A stretch of DNA of 64,000 bases from Alicyclobacillus hesperidum (GTDB taxonomy: Bacteria; Bacillota; Bacilli; Alicyclobacillales; Alicyclobacillaceae). The notes beneath the pieces were generated by a model. That model was not told the DNA's origin, did not search any database, and saw only the letters and a list, made by a program, of their open reading frames with translations. This document shows positions 8,125 to 16,438 of the stretch, piece after piece (position 1 is the stretch's first letter; every line of letters begins with the position of its first letter). The stretch lies in NCBI RefSeq assembly GCF_900107035.1, contig NZ_FNOJ01000005.1:62001-126000 (forward strand). Reading direction: 5' to 3'. The position numbers and the translations under genes were made by a program.

Positions 8125-9849
8125 GTGCCTACGATGTTGCAAGCAGATTGGCGCAACTCGTTCGCTCGGCCGAATTCGACCAGTGTGCCGATCCAGTGGA
8201 CGGGCCTGTCGCTTGCACAGGAACTCAATGCAATGCTCCATCTTGGCCAAAGCTACGACCACCGACACTGGGAGTTGTTCCAACTGGCGGCCATTGCGAC
8301 ACAGGCGAATATGGCGCCAACTTTTGAAGACTTATTGGCACTGGAACACGTGCGTGGCTTTGCGCCCCTACCACACCAAATTGAAACCGCCAAACGGGTA
8401 GTTCGAGAGTTGCGTGGACGCGCCATCTTGGCCGACGAAGTGGGGCTTGGCAAGACGATTGAGGCTGGCCTTATCTTAAAGGAGTACTTATTGCGTGGCC
8501 TCGTCAAAAAAGCTTTAATCCTCGTACCAGCTTCGTTGGTTCTCCAGTGGACCAAAGAATTGAATGACAAGTTTCGGATCAACGCAATCCCGCAACGCAA
8601 CGAGTGGACCTGGGAACAGGAAGACATCGTCGTCGGATCCTTGGACACTGCGAAACGCCCACCCCATCGAGACATTGTGTTGCGACAATCGTGGGACATC
8701 GTGATCATTGACGAGGCTCATAAGCTGAAGAATCAGAAGACGAAAAACTGGCAGATGGCAAACCAAATTCCGAATAAGTATTTGTTGTTGCTTACGGCGA
8801 CACCGATGCAGAATCAACTTAAGGAACTTCATACGCTCGTTACACTTCTGAAACCTGGACATTTAGGTAGCGCCAATCAGTTCTCTGTACAATACGTCGC
8901 GGACAAGCGAACCGCCAAGGATCCTGACAAACTGCGCGAGACCATTGCCGATATCATGATTCGCAATCGCCGTCAGGACGGCGGAACGCGCCTACCGAAA
9001 CGCCACGTGCAGGTTGTGGATCTCGATCTCTCGGCTGAGGAAAGGTCTTTCTACGAAGAAGTTCAGCAATTTTTAAGGGACGAATATCAAGCAAGGCTGT
9101 CGATGCATGCCTCGATGTTGCCACTGCTTACCTTGCAGCGTGAAATTTGCAGCTCGTCATATGCTGCACTGATCTCTCTGGAGAAGATGCTGAAAAAAAC
9201 AAGCCACCCGATCCGTCAGGAGCGCCTGCAGAAACTGATTGAAATGGGTACCGCGATACCTGAATACACCAAGATTCGCAAAGTCCTAGAACTCGTCGAT
9301 GAGTTTGACGACAAGTGCATTATTTTCACAGAGTACCGCGCAACCCAAGACTTCATCATGTACATGCTGAAGAAACGCGGTATTTCGGCGGTGCCTTTTC
9401 GCGGGGGTTTTAAACGCGGCAAAAAGGACTGGATGACCGAGCTATTTTCCCGCAAAGTCCGCGTTCTCGTCGCAACTGAGTCAGGAGGGGAGGGAATTAA
9501 CCTTCAGTTTTGCCACTATATGATCAACTACGACTTGCCGTGGAATCCTATGCGCCTTGAGCAACGGATTGGCCGTATACATCGTCTTGGACAATCCGAA
9601 GAGTGCCATGTTTTCAATCTTGCGACACGCGACACGATTGAACAACATATCGTGCAAATTTTATATGAAAAGGTTCGCATGTTTGAAAGCGTGATTGGGA
9701 CGCTAGACGATATTGTAAGTGATACTCGATTAGATGCATGGGAAAAACGGGTCTTTGAAGCAACCATGACAAGTTCGTCACACGAAGAACTCGCAACGAA
9801 ACTGCGGGCGCTTGACCCAAGAGACATGTCAGTGCGAAAGGGACGGTGA
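8125..9849 (+). CDS. yqhH: SNF2-family DEAD/DEAH helicase (YqhH-like)
   Basis: A 574-residue superfamily 2 ATPase of the SNF2/RapA type. Motif I is ADEVGLGKT (103-111), motif II DEAH (196-199), motif III LTATPMQN, and motif VI QRIGRIHRLGQ near residue 485. There is a short N-terminal extension and almost nothing after the helicase core, so partner-binding must come from elsewhere. The GTG start has AGGAGGGG 6 nt upstream. In B. subtilis yqhH also sits divergently from gcvT and next to yqhG; its cellular role is not established. Confidence 0.93.
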   Translation: MPTMLQADWRNSFARPNSTSVPIQWTGLSLAQELNAMLHLGQSYDHRHWELFQLAAIATQANMAPTFEDLLALEHVRGFAPLPHQIETAKRVVRELRGRAILADEVGLGKTIEAGLILKEYLLRGLVKKALILVPASLVLQWTKELNDKFRINAIPQRNEWTWEQEDIVVGSLDTAKRPPHRDIVLRQSWDIVIIDEAHKLKNQKTKNWQMANQIPNKYLLLLTATPMQNQLKELHTLVTLLKPGHLGSANQFSVQYVADKRTAKDPDKLRETIADIMIRNRRQDGGTRLPKRHVQVVDLDLSAEERSFYEEVQQFLRDEYQARLSMHASMLPLLTLQREICSSSYAALISLEKMLKKTSHPIRQERLQKLIEMGTAIPEYTKIRKVLELVDEFDDKCIIFTEYRATQDFIMYMLKKRGISAVPFRGGFKRGKKDWMTELFSRKVRVLVATESGGEGINLQFCHYMINYDLPWNPMRLEQRIGRIHRLGQSEECHVFNLATRDTIEQHIVQILYEKVRMFESVIGTLDDIVSDTRLDAWEKRVFEATMTSSSHEELATKLRALDPRDMSVRKGR

Positions 9850-10772
9850 ACCCATTGACAAACGGCCACCCATTGCGGACAAGTGACGAGCGTCTGGCGT
9901 TTTGTGATCGATACTTTGCCGCGGTCGGGGCAGATGTCATTTGCAAACGGCCAATGTATCGCGAATTCGTGCTGCCGATCGATGTCGATAAAGAGTTGAC
10001 AGATCGTCCTTTTTATTGGATGTGGGTGGAAAAGACAAATCAAACCGTTGAACCCACCACACTCCGGCTCGCCTTTGACCAAGAGGCAAAGTTGCGAGAA
10101 GATGAACACCTTGCCCAGTTACACCAGCAGTCCCTGGCCGAAGCGCAACCCCTAAGCGGATTGGATATCTTGTTTCGCAAGCCTAAGCAGACCGAACTCG
10201 TCGATCTCGGTAGCTTTCGTCTGGACAAAATACTGGAAAGTGCACGTCGGCGCGGACAAACGGTTTGTGTCACGCCATACAGCGAACACCCCCATACGCA
10301 ACTCATCCCTTGGCTGATGACGAATGGCCTTACGCGATACGTGACCGACTCTGTAAGCGAAACCTGGTGGTCCATTGGTGTCTGCCTCTTGAACTTGCAA
10401 ATCGTCGAATCGTTTTACAACAAAATTGCACATTTGGAGATGACGGGCACCTCTCCTCAAATCATCGTTGGCCAAGCCAAACACTCATTGCTGGAAGCAG
10501 CAGATGCTGTGACGACATATCTCTCGCGTCTTGTGGAGCAAGGTGACTTGGCCTGGGCAGAAGAAGCCCGCCTTCGTCTGGCGGACGATCTCGCCCAACT
10601 CGACGCCTATTATCGGAGCATCGAAGCGGATTACCCTCCCGAGGAGCGCGACCTGCTACAGCGAGAGCATGTCAAAAAACGGCAGGCCCTAATTGAGAAA
10701 AGCACGCCCCGAGTCGAAATGGAGGTTGCACAGATAGCTCTCATCGGACTCCCGCTGCGGACACATACATAA
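9846..10772 (+). CDS. yqhG: YqhG family protein of unknown function
   Basis: A 308-residue cytoplasmic protein. It matches YqhG by position (directly after the SNF2 helicase) and by overall character: an N-terminal RYFAAVGADVICKRP segment, a central DRPFYWMWVEKTN stretch and a long charged helical C-terminus. No catalytic motif or membrane segment is visible. Its GTG start overlaps the helicase stop (GTGA), so the two are translationally coupled and probably work together. It ends 15 nt from the convergent DnaI-like gene. Confidence 0.82.
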   Translation: MNPLTNGHPLRTSDERLAFCDRYFAAVGADVICKRPMYREFVLPIDVDKELTDRPFYWMWVEKTNQTVEPTTLRLAFDQEAKLREDEHLAQLHQQSLAEAQPLSGLDILFRKPKQTELVDLGSFRLDKILESARRRGQTVCVTPYSEHPHTQLIPWLMTNGLTRYVTDSVSETWWSIGVCLLNLQIVESFYNKIAHLEMTGTSPQIIVGQAKHSLLEAADAVTTYLSRLVEQGDLAWAEEARLRLADDLAQLDAYYRSIEADYPPEERDLLQREHVKKRQALIEKSTPRVEMEVAQIALIGLPLRTHT

Positions 10773-10787
10773 AGCGAGTCGGATGTA

Positions 10788-11714
10788 TCATACCAGGGTT
10801 TTCAGATGGCGTTGACGGGCATCTGGCCCATCCATTTTCACAAGAATTGCCATATTCATCACGCGCGATCGCAAAGGAGCCACCGCATCATGGATGTCGT
10901 CTGCCCCTTTTCGGTATGCGTCAGGAGGACTATAGTTGCTCGTGAACCAAGTCGACAACTTTGCATGGAAGCGATGATTGATGACGCGGAATAGCTTCTC
11001 CATACTAAAATCGTTTGCTCGTTCCTGGGCGAATTCGTCAATTCCAAGCACCGGGACGGTCGACAGTGCCTCGAGAAAGGGCTCAAGATCTTGCCCATCT
11101 GCAATCAGGTGGCGCATGTGATCAAAAAGCGAGTCGGAGCGGACAATTAACGATGGTACACCCCGTTCACGCAACTGATGAAAGACAGCAAACATGAGAT
11201 GGGTCTTACCGACGCCAGGTGGGCCAAAGATATACAACCCAGGCTTATCACCAGCAGCTGACGGCTGAAAGTCGCGCGCAAATTCCCGGGCATACTTGAT
11301 TACGTTTGGATAACGCTTAGCTTGTTCCAATGGATAATTGGAAAATTGAAATGAGTCGTCCACTTCTGTCACGCCAGCCACGCGCGCGAACCGATCGACC
11401 TTGGCCTTCGCCATGAATTCATGAAATGGCTGGCAACGGCGAACGCCAAACGAAACCCCTGCAGTACTCGGTTCGAGAACTTGGACAAAACCCTTCATGT
11501 CCCCGTGCTTTGCACATGTGGCAAAACCTCGGCATGCCCGACATATGGATGACTGCCGCAGATACTCGAGCAGTGCAGCGCGATGGCGGTGAATGAATGC
11601 ATCGGAAACGTTTAATTCATGGAGTTCGGGTATCTGCCTGCGGAAGTACGCGACGTCGTATCCTGTGTCATGTCCGGAAAACTGCTTGGGAAAGAGACTT
11701 TCAATGTGCCGCAT
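10788..11714 (-). CDS. DnaI-like helicase loader ATPase
   Basis: A 308-residue primosomal loader. The N-terminal zinc-binding cluster is Cys58, Cys61, Cys67, His70 and Cys94, as in B. subtilis DnaI, and the C-terminal AAA+ domain has Walker [10 protein letters not shown] (164-172) and Walker B VLGIDEFAQE. The protein would load the replicative helicase. I chose the ATG at 11714 (AGGTGG 8 nt upstream); a GTG at 11726 directly after the aroK stop is possible. dnaI normally follows dnaB and precedes thrS; here it ends the comG-aroK run. Confidence 0.85.
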   Translation of the reverse strand: MRHIESLFPKQFSGHDTGYDVAYFRRQIPELHELNVSDAFIHRHRAALLEYLRQSSICRACRGFATCAKHGDMKGFVQVLEPSTAGVSFGVRRCQPFHEFMAKAKVDRFARVAGVTEVDDSFQFSNYPLEQAKRYPNVIKYAREFARDFQPSAAGDKPGLYIFGPPGVGKTHLMFAVFHQLRERGVPSLIVRSDSLFDHMRHLIADGQDLEPFLEALSTVPVLGIDEFAQERANDFSMEKLFRVINHRFHAKLSTWFTSNYSPPDAYRKGADDIHDAVAPLRSRVMNMAILVKMDGPDARQRHLKTLV

Positions 11715-11726
11715 GCAATTCGCCAC

Positions 11727-12245
11727 CTACTCCCCTATAGCCGTTTCAATTACGGACTGCGCAATTTCCTCAACACTTCCATGGTCGACATCGACAATCC
11801 ACGACGCTACATCCTCGTACCACGACTGACGTTGCATCAGCAAATCGCGCACGCGTTGAACTGGATCGCCACCCACTTGAAGCAACGGACGCTGTGTGGC
11901 GGCATTCTTTAGACGGTCGAGAATCGTTTCGGGCTTGGCGCGTAGATACACGGTCGTAAACGACGCCTTCAACAGTTCCCTGTTTGCCGGATGGACGATG
12001 GCGCCCCCCCCTGTTGCCAAAACGACACACTGCATGTCTCGTCCAATGGCACGAAGTGCTTCTGATTCTATAGCGCGAAATCGTTGTTCACCCAGTGTCA
12101 CAAAAATGTCTGGGATTGTCATTCCCGTTTTGGTTTCGACATAGCGATCGAGATCGACAAACGGCACGTCCAATCGTGTCGCGACAACCTCACCAACCGT
12201 CGACTTACCACTAGCCATGAAGCCAATCAAGGCTAAACGCTGCAT
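11727..12245 (-). CDS. aroK: Shikimate kinase
   Basis: A 172-residue shikimate kinase (ATP + shikimate to shikimate 3-phosphate). P-loop GFMASGKST (8-16), substrate-binding DLDRYVE with the following TIPDIF, and the LATGGG motif are all present. The ATG at 12245 has GGAG 8 nt upstream; an in-frame GTG at 12254 overlapping the previous stop is the alternative. It lies immediately downstream of the last comG gene, so it probably shares the competence transcript or has an internal promoter not visible here. Confidence 0.96.
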   Translation of the reverse strand: MQRLALIGFMASGKSTVGEVVATRLDVPFVDLDRYVETKTGMTIPDIFVTLGEQRFRAIESEALRAIGRDMQCVVLATGGGAIVHPANRELLKASFTTVYLRAKPETILDRLKNAATQRPLLQVGGDPVQRVRDLLMQRQSWYEDVASWIVDVDHGSVEEIAQSVIETAIGE

Positions 12246-12250
12246 GATGA

Positions 12251-12658
12251 TCACTCCGTCAGTTCAGGACCATTGTCCTGCCACGCTCGTGTTGTACGAG
12301 CGATTGTATCATAGACAAACGAAATTGTATCGGAAACAGCCCCGTTCACAATCTCAATTTGTGTAGATACGTTACGCCCATCGACCATACATTCCATGGT
12401 AACGTGGTCGCCCGCTATCGTCCAGGATTCAGCACTGGGAAGTTTTTGCCCCGCTTGGAGAGCCTGCAGTACGGTCAACGCAATACTTCGCCCAACCACA
12501 TTGCACTGAACAAACTGGAGTTGCCTTGCCTGGCTCATCCATGCGATCCGCCCCGTATACACGAGGGCCGACAACAGAACACTTAGGGCTATTACAATGG
12601 TCAGCACGTAGACCAGAACCGCCCCCGACTCACAATTCATTTTTCCGCTTTGCATCAT
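12251..12658 (-). CDS. Putative ComGG-like minor pseudopilin
   Basis: A 135-residue protein with a short cytoplasmic head (MNCESGAVLVY), one N-terminal membrane helix (about residues 13-36) and a soluble C-terminal part. It occupies the last pseudopilin position in the comG operon, where ComGG lies in B. subtilis. The head resembles PilX/GspK-type minor pilins (ESGAVLVYVL) rather than a classical prepilin peptidase site. The ATG overlaps the previous gene's stop (ATGA). The function call rests mainly on position and topology. Confidence 0.65.
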   Translation of the reverse strand: MMQSGKMNCESGAVLVYVLTIVIALSVLLSALVYTGRIAWMSQARQLQFVQCNVVGRSIALTVLQALQAGQKLPSAESWTIAGDHVTMECMVDGRNVSTQIEIVNGAVSDTISFVYDTIARTTRAWQDNGPELTE

Positions 12659-13116
12659 GTGCCACTCATTCGAGCCACAAACCAATCTCTTTCTCCTGAC
12701 GTCAAAGTCAATTGGCACGCAAGGATCCCCCCTCCTTCCATTTTCATCTGAAGCGATTGCACATGAAGAGCAAGGACGGCAGTACCCCCGCCTGTCCGAT
12801 AGCGAATCAATTCGTGTTCGCGATTTACGTAATACGTGTATTGCGTTCCATTGAGTTCGTCGAGCAACAAGTTTGATCCGAGCGTCGAACACGTAGTGGC
12901 AGCGTGAATATCCTGCGTGAGCACACGATGGATACCATCGACAGCTGCCATGTCTTCCACCAGTTCCTCCTGTTTATGAAGAAACATATGGACCTGAAAA
13001 AACAGCGCGCTTGCCAGAGTCACTGCTAGTGTTCCGATACTGAAGCCAATCATAGTTTCAATGAGAGAAAAGGCTAGTATCGCATCTGGGTATTTGGCTG
13101 GCAACAAGGGGACCAT
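12655..13116 (-). CDS. Putative ComGF-like minor pseudopilin
   Basis: Reading from the ATG at 13116 gives 153 residues with a prepilin-like segment LAFSLIETMIGFSIGTLAV: F-S-L-I-E carries Glu at +5 of the processed helix. The rest is beta-rich, as in ComGF. It overlaps the previous gene by 59 nt. The start is uncertain: AGGAA abuts this ATG, and a TTG at 13107 is better spaced from it. Confidence 0.65.
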   Translation of the reverse strand: MVPLLPAKYPDAILAFSLIETMIGFSIGTLAVTLASALFFQVHMFLHKQEELVEDMAAVDGIHRVLTQDIHAATTCSTLGSNLLLDELNGTQYTYYVNREHELIRYRTGGGTAVLALHVQSLQMKMEGGGILACQLTLTSGERDWFVARMSGT

Positions 13117-13399
13117 TTCCTGCGTCGATTTCAACTTGGTAACCAGTGCTACACCCCGCCTGACTCGGTGCCTCATAGGAAATCTGAACCACTTGATAGC
13201 GCATCCCTCCCTCCTCAACGCTTGTTGGCGCCGCTTGGCCGCTTAGCGTCAATTCCGCGATCGCGCTGTAGACCATTTCCGCTCCTTGCAGTTCGCGAGC
13301 CATCGCGTAAGCGTTTAAGATATTCTTCTCGGCCATTGCAGATAAAGGCAGCACACAAGCCAACACGAAGGTCGCGATAAGGCTCTCCCATACGTTCAT
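13058..13399 (-). CDS. Putative ComGE-like minor pseudopilin
   Basis: 113 residues: a short head, an N-terminal helix containing WESLIATFVLACVLPLSAM (Glu at +5-like position) and a soluble domain with one cysteine pair (CSTGYQ, PRCDTS). Position between the ComGD-like and ComGF-like genes and the small size fit ComGE. I chose the ATG at 13399 because it overlaps the previous stop (ATGA) and GGGGTGG lies 7 nt upstream; a GTG at 13411 is also in frame. Confidence 0.65.
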   Translation of the reverse strand: MNVWESLIATFVLACVLPLSAMAEKNILNAYAMARELQGAEMVYSAIAELTLSGQAAPTSVEEGGMRYQVVQISYEAPSQAGCSTGYQVEIDAGNGPLVASQIPRCDTSLFSH

Positions 13400-13872
13400 G
13401 AATCGATCCACCCCGCTGCTTGTAACCCGGATCCCATATACAGATGGATATCTCGTTCATCCGGACCATCGGTCATGCGAATGACACCCGCCGCCTGGGC
13501 GTCACCAAGATTGTCGTAAGATATTTCGTGAACAGGAAACGCAAGGTAGCCGTCAACATAGTGGATACCAGGGGGAAATTCGTCCTGTTCGATCGTGACA
13601 ACCCCGTGCGTAAGGTGGTACCGCGTGTCGTACGGATCGAGCCACACAGTTGCAAATGTCCCGCTCGTCGCGGCTAAGGTCTGTACCATTCTCATCTGTT
13701 CGAGTAGCTGATAGGCTCCCACATCCAGCTCGCTGCCACGAATCATGCCGATTCCTGCCCCAGCCGCAAACAAGATACCTACGCTCATGAGCGCAACGGC
13801 TACCATCATCTCAAACAGCGTAAAAGCAGCCGCGTCATGCCTGAAGGGCGAGTGCTGTTTGACTGGGACCAT
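13396..13872 (-). CDS. comGD: ComGD-like pseudopilin
   Basis: A 158-residue type IV prepilin-like protein. The N-terminal motif AAFTLFEMMVAVALMSVGI has the hydrophobic helix and Glu at +5 expected after prepilin peptidase cleavage before FTLFE. The following domain has the size and composition of a GspH/ComGD minor pilin. The ATG overlaps the comGC stop by one base (TAATG), with GGAG upstream. Confidence 0.8.
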   Translation of the reverse strand: MVPVKQHSPFRHDAAAFTLFEMMVAVALMSVGILFAAGAGIGMIRGSELDVGAYQLLEQMRMVQTLAATSGTFATVWLDPYDTRYHLTHGVVTIEQDEFPPGIHYVDGYLAFPVHEISYDNLGDAQAAGVIRMTDGPDERDIHLYMGSGLQAAGWIDS

Positions 13873-14252
13873 TACTCATTCTCCGCGCTGTTCCCATTTG
13901 CGGAACAGCTCACATTGATATTGTTGGTATCTGTATCCTGAATCACATAGTTACCCTGTAATGCGTCATTTGAAAGCAAACCATCTCCCACTAAAGCCTG
14001 AATTTGTTGTGCAGAATTTCCTGCCGGCAGGGACTGATGTAAAAGCTGATACTCGGCTAGTGCCGCAGAGATCGTCCGCACGTTCCCGGAACAGGCAGTG
14101 GCCTCTGCCCGCGCGGACGCATGCATCAACTGTGGAGTAATCATAGCGACCATGATGGCGACGATGACGACAGCAATCATCAATTCAATTAAGCTAAACC
14201 CTTCCTGTTTCGTTTTCAGATCTAGAATTCGTCTAATCGTGTGCGTCGGCAC
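13872..14252 (-). CDS. comGC: ComGC major pseudopilin
   Basis: A 126-residue major pseudopilin of the transformation pilus. A basic leader ends in KQEG, followed by FSLIELMIAVVIVAIMV, so prepilin peptidase would cleave between Gly18 and Phe19, leaving Glu23 at +5. The C-terminus has two cysteines (TACSGN and NVSCSA), consistent with the intramolecular disulfide known for ComGC. The GTG start is preceded by GGGGGG and lies 26 nt after comGB. Confidence 0.93.
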   Translation of the reverse strand: MPTHTIRRILDLKTKQEGFSLIELMIAVVIVAIMVAMITPQLMHASARAEATACSGNVRTISAALAEYQLLHQSLPAGNSAQQIQALVGDGLLSNDALQGNYVIQDTDTNNINVSCSANGNSAENE

Positions 14253-14278
14253 CGCAATCCCCCCACATTGTTCAATGG

Positions 14279-15283
14279 CTAGCTCAACTGCGCAATGGCC
14301 GTATACATTGGACCAAACACGCTGTACACAACGCTTCCGACGATGAGGCCCATGATGCAAGTCACCAACGGCTCAAGATAGCGCCGAGTGGTGTCCAGTT
14401 GATTGATGATCTGGCGACGTAACAGTTCACAAGCGCGTGCCATGCAACTCGCCATATCGCCCGTTTCCTCCGCGACGCGTACAAGTTCGAGTAAAAGCGG
14501 ATCGTAAGCAGTGGGGCCGGAGGCATCTTGTAAAGCTACGGAAAGCGAACGCCCTTGAAGCAAGGCTTGGTGCAGCCGTGCAGCCTCATGGGCATAAAGC
14601 TTCGTCGTCTGCTCACTCTCCGCTTGTAGCACATCCAACAACGGGATTCCAGCGGCAAGTTGAATCGATAACTGGTAAGCCAATCGTTCACTTCGCTGGC
14701 GGACTATCCATAGGCGAAATGGTAGGCGTAGTTGATGTGCAAACGAAGTTCGTCGTTGTAATGCCCAGATAAGTAGCAAACCGACAGCGCTACACGTCAA
14801 AAGAACCATCAGCATGACTGGCAAATTAGCTGCCAGTGCCAGAATGGGGTTCATGCGGTCATGAGAAACCGCTAAAGACGCCACCAGTTGCCTGAGCATG
14901 GGGTCGACCTCAAATCGCACGAACAGCGCTAAAACGTAACAACTAATCAATAAGATGCTTGGATAAGCGAGCGACCGCGATATCGTTCGTTTCCACTCCA
15001 ATTGTTCATCAATGCGCTTCGCCACAGAGAGTAAGCCATCTGCAAATGTTCCTGCCTGCTCCGATGCGCGCAAGATAAGCAAATGTTCCGGAGTCAAAAA
15101 GTCCTGAAAGGCGGGTGTCAGACTGGCCCCCGATTCCACGCGACCGAGTGTCCGTGCGGCAAGTTCCCTTCCGACCTTGCCCTCGCCCATCGCCGCTACG
15201 GCTGCTCGGCGAATGTCGAGGCCAGACCCTAGCATCTGGCCAACAGACTCCAGCCAAACATGCGTGGCGTGCAGGCGACGCAT
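14279..15283 (-). CDS. comGB: ComGB, inner-membrane platform protein
   Basis: A 334-residue GspF-family protein, the membrane platform of the DNA-uptake pseudopilus. It has two T2SSF repeats, each ending in hydrophobic segments: around 125-145 and 175-200 in the first half, and a C-terminal segment VTCIMGLIVGSVVYSVFG. Motifs such as ASEQAGTFADGL and RVAEETGDMA are typical. The start is uncertain: ATG 15283 gives family length, while earlier GTG codons overlap comGA. Confidence 0.93.
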   Translation of the reverse strand: MRRLHATHVWLESVGQMLGSGLDIRRAAVAAMGEGKVGRELAARTLGRVESGASLTPAFQDFLTPEHLLILRASEQAGTFADGLLSVAKRIDEQLEWKRTISRSLAYPSILLISCYVLALFVRFEVDPMLRQLVASLAVSHDRMNPILALAANLPVMLMVLLTCSAVGLLLIWALQRRTSFAHQLRLPFRLWIVRQRSERLAYQLSIQLAAGIPLLDVLQAESEQTTKLYAHEAARLHQALLQGRSLSVALQDASGPTAYDPLLLELVRVAEETGDMASCMARACELLRRQIINQLDTTRRYLEPLVTCIMGLIVGSVVYSVFGPMYTAIAQLS

Positions 15284-15326
15284 ACTACGCCATCTTCGTT
15301 GGGCAAAATACGTGCGCCAAAATTGA

Positions 15327-16313
15327 CTACATACTCGAAGCGAATGGCAGACACTCCACCCTCGCCAACGACTCGTCACATAGAATACCCAATCCGTTCC
15401 ACTCACCTTGCTGTTGAGCACCTCCAACAACGGGAGACGGTAGTGTCTCCAAGGTGTACTGTTGTTGATCCTTCCCTTCATCTGAGAGAACTGCATGCTG
15501 CACGATCACGCCAGCCAGCACATCCCGAACCACAGCCTCCGGTACGCGAAAATCGATAAGGCGCATCATCGTTCCACGAAGGCTGTTTGCATGCGTCGTG
15601 GCAAACACCAAGCGACCGCTCAAAGCTGCTCGGCAGGCCGCGTGCGCGGTTTCTTCGTCTCGAATTTCACCAATCATCATCACGTCCGGGTCTTGCCGCA
15701 AAAGCGAACGTAATGCGGCATGAAAGGTCAAGCCCGAACGCTCGTGAATCTCAATCTGTCTGCAATTCGGCAGTGGCATTTCGACCGGATCCTCTAACGA
15801 AAACACCTGGTGGCCACGATTAGCCAATTCGTTCATCAAACTATACAACGTCGTGGTTTTCCCGACGCCTGTGCGACCAGAGACGACGATGAGACCACTT
15901 CTATGGCACAACCAACGTTCAATCTCGCGAAGCTGCGCGTCCGTAAATCCCAAACTCCTCATCGGTAAAGCAGCCCTTTGATCCATCAGGATCCGCATGA
16001 CAACCGATTCTCCACGGTAAATGGGCAAGGCAGACAGGCGTATAAATACCTTGCCCTTCGCCCACTCCCAAACAAAACTACCCTCCTGCGGGGACTGCCG
16101 AACGGTCACATCCATGCGTGCCAAGGCTTTAAACCTCCGCAGCAACTCCTCACCTAAGTACGAGAACGACATAAGCGGACGCACAGTGCCATCAACTCTG
16201 CAGGAAACGGTGACCTGTCCTTCGTACATCTTCAGATGAACATCGCTGGCACCCAATGCAATGGCTGCATCCAGAACGTCTTGCACCATCCTGGCCGTCG
16301 TCAAAGCTTCCAT
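15327..16313 (-). CDS. comGA: ComGA, traffic ATPase of competence pseudopilus
   Basis: A 328-residue GspE/PilB-family ATPase that drives assembly of the transformation pilus. Walker A is GRTGVGKTTT (146-155), the Asp box SLEDPVE, Walker B DVMMIGEIRD (210-219) and the His box ATTHANS follow. AAAGGAGGAG lies a few nt before the ATG. First gene of a seven-gene comG run that continues into aroK and the DnaI-like gene. A terminator separates it from the upstream operon. I see no convincing ComK box in the short leader. Confidence 0.96.
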   Translation of the reverse strand: MEALTTARMVQDVLDAAIALGASDVHLKMYEGQVTVSCRVDGTVRPLMSFSYLGEELLRRFKALARMDVTVRQSPQEGSFVWEWAKGKVFIRLSALPIYRGESVVMRILMDQRAALPMRSLGFTDAQLREIERWLCHRSGLIVVSGRTGVGKTTTLYSLMNELANRGHQVFSLEDPVEMPLPNCRQIEIHERSGLTFHAALRSLLRQDPDVMMIGEIRDEETAHAACRAALSGRLVFATTHANSLRGTMMRLIDFRVPEAVVRDVLAGVIVQHAVLSDEGKDQQQYTLETLPSPVVGGAQQQGEWNGLGILCDESLARVECLPFASSM

Positions 16314-16347
16314 GACTCGACTCCTCCTTTGGCACTAAGAATTCTAG

Positions 16348-16386
16348 GCAACACAAAAAACGCCTGTTTTCTATCCATACAGGCGC
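16348..16386 (-). terminator. Rho-independent terminator upstream of comGA
   Basis: Minus strand CGCCTGT (16385-16379) pairs with ACAGGCG (16367-16361) around an 11-nt loop and is followed by TTTTTTGTGTT. It ends the rplU-to-JAMM-gene transcript and isolates the comG operon. Confidence 0.85.
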
Positions 16387-16438
16387 ATATCATTATGTAA
16401 ATTTTCACAGAGTTTGATCACGTTTTACGATGGGAAGA

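Noticed and set aside
14098-14346. Open frames antisense to comGC and the other pilin genes
   Set aside because: No ribosome sites and low-complexity translations; they mirror the hydrophobic sense codons.
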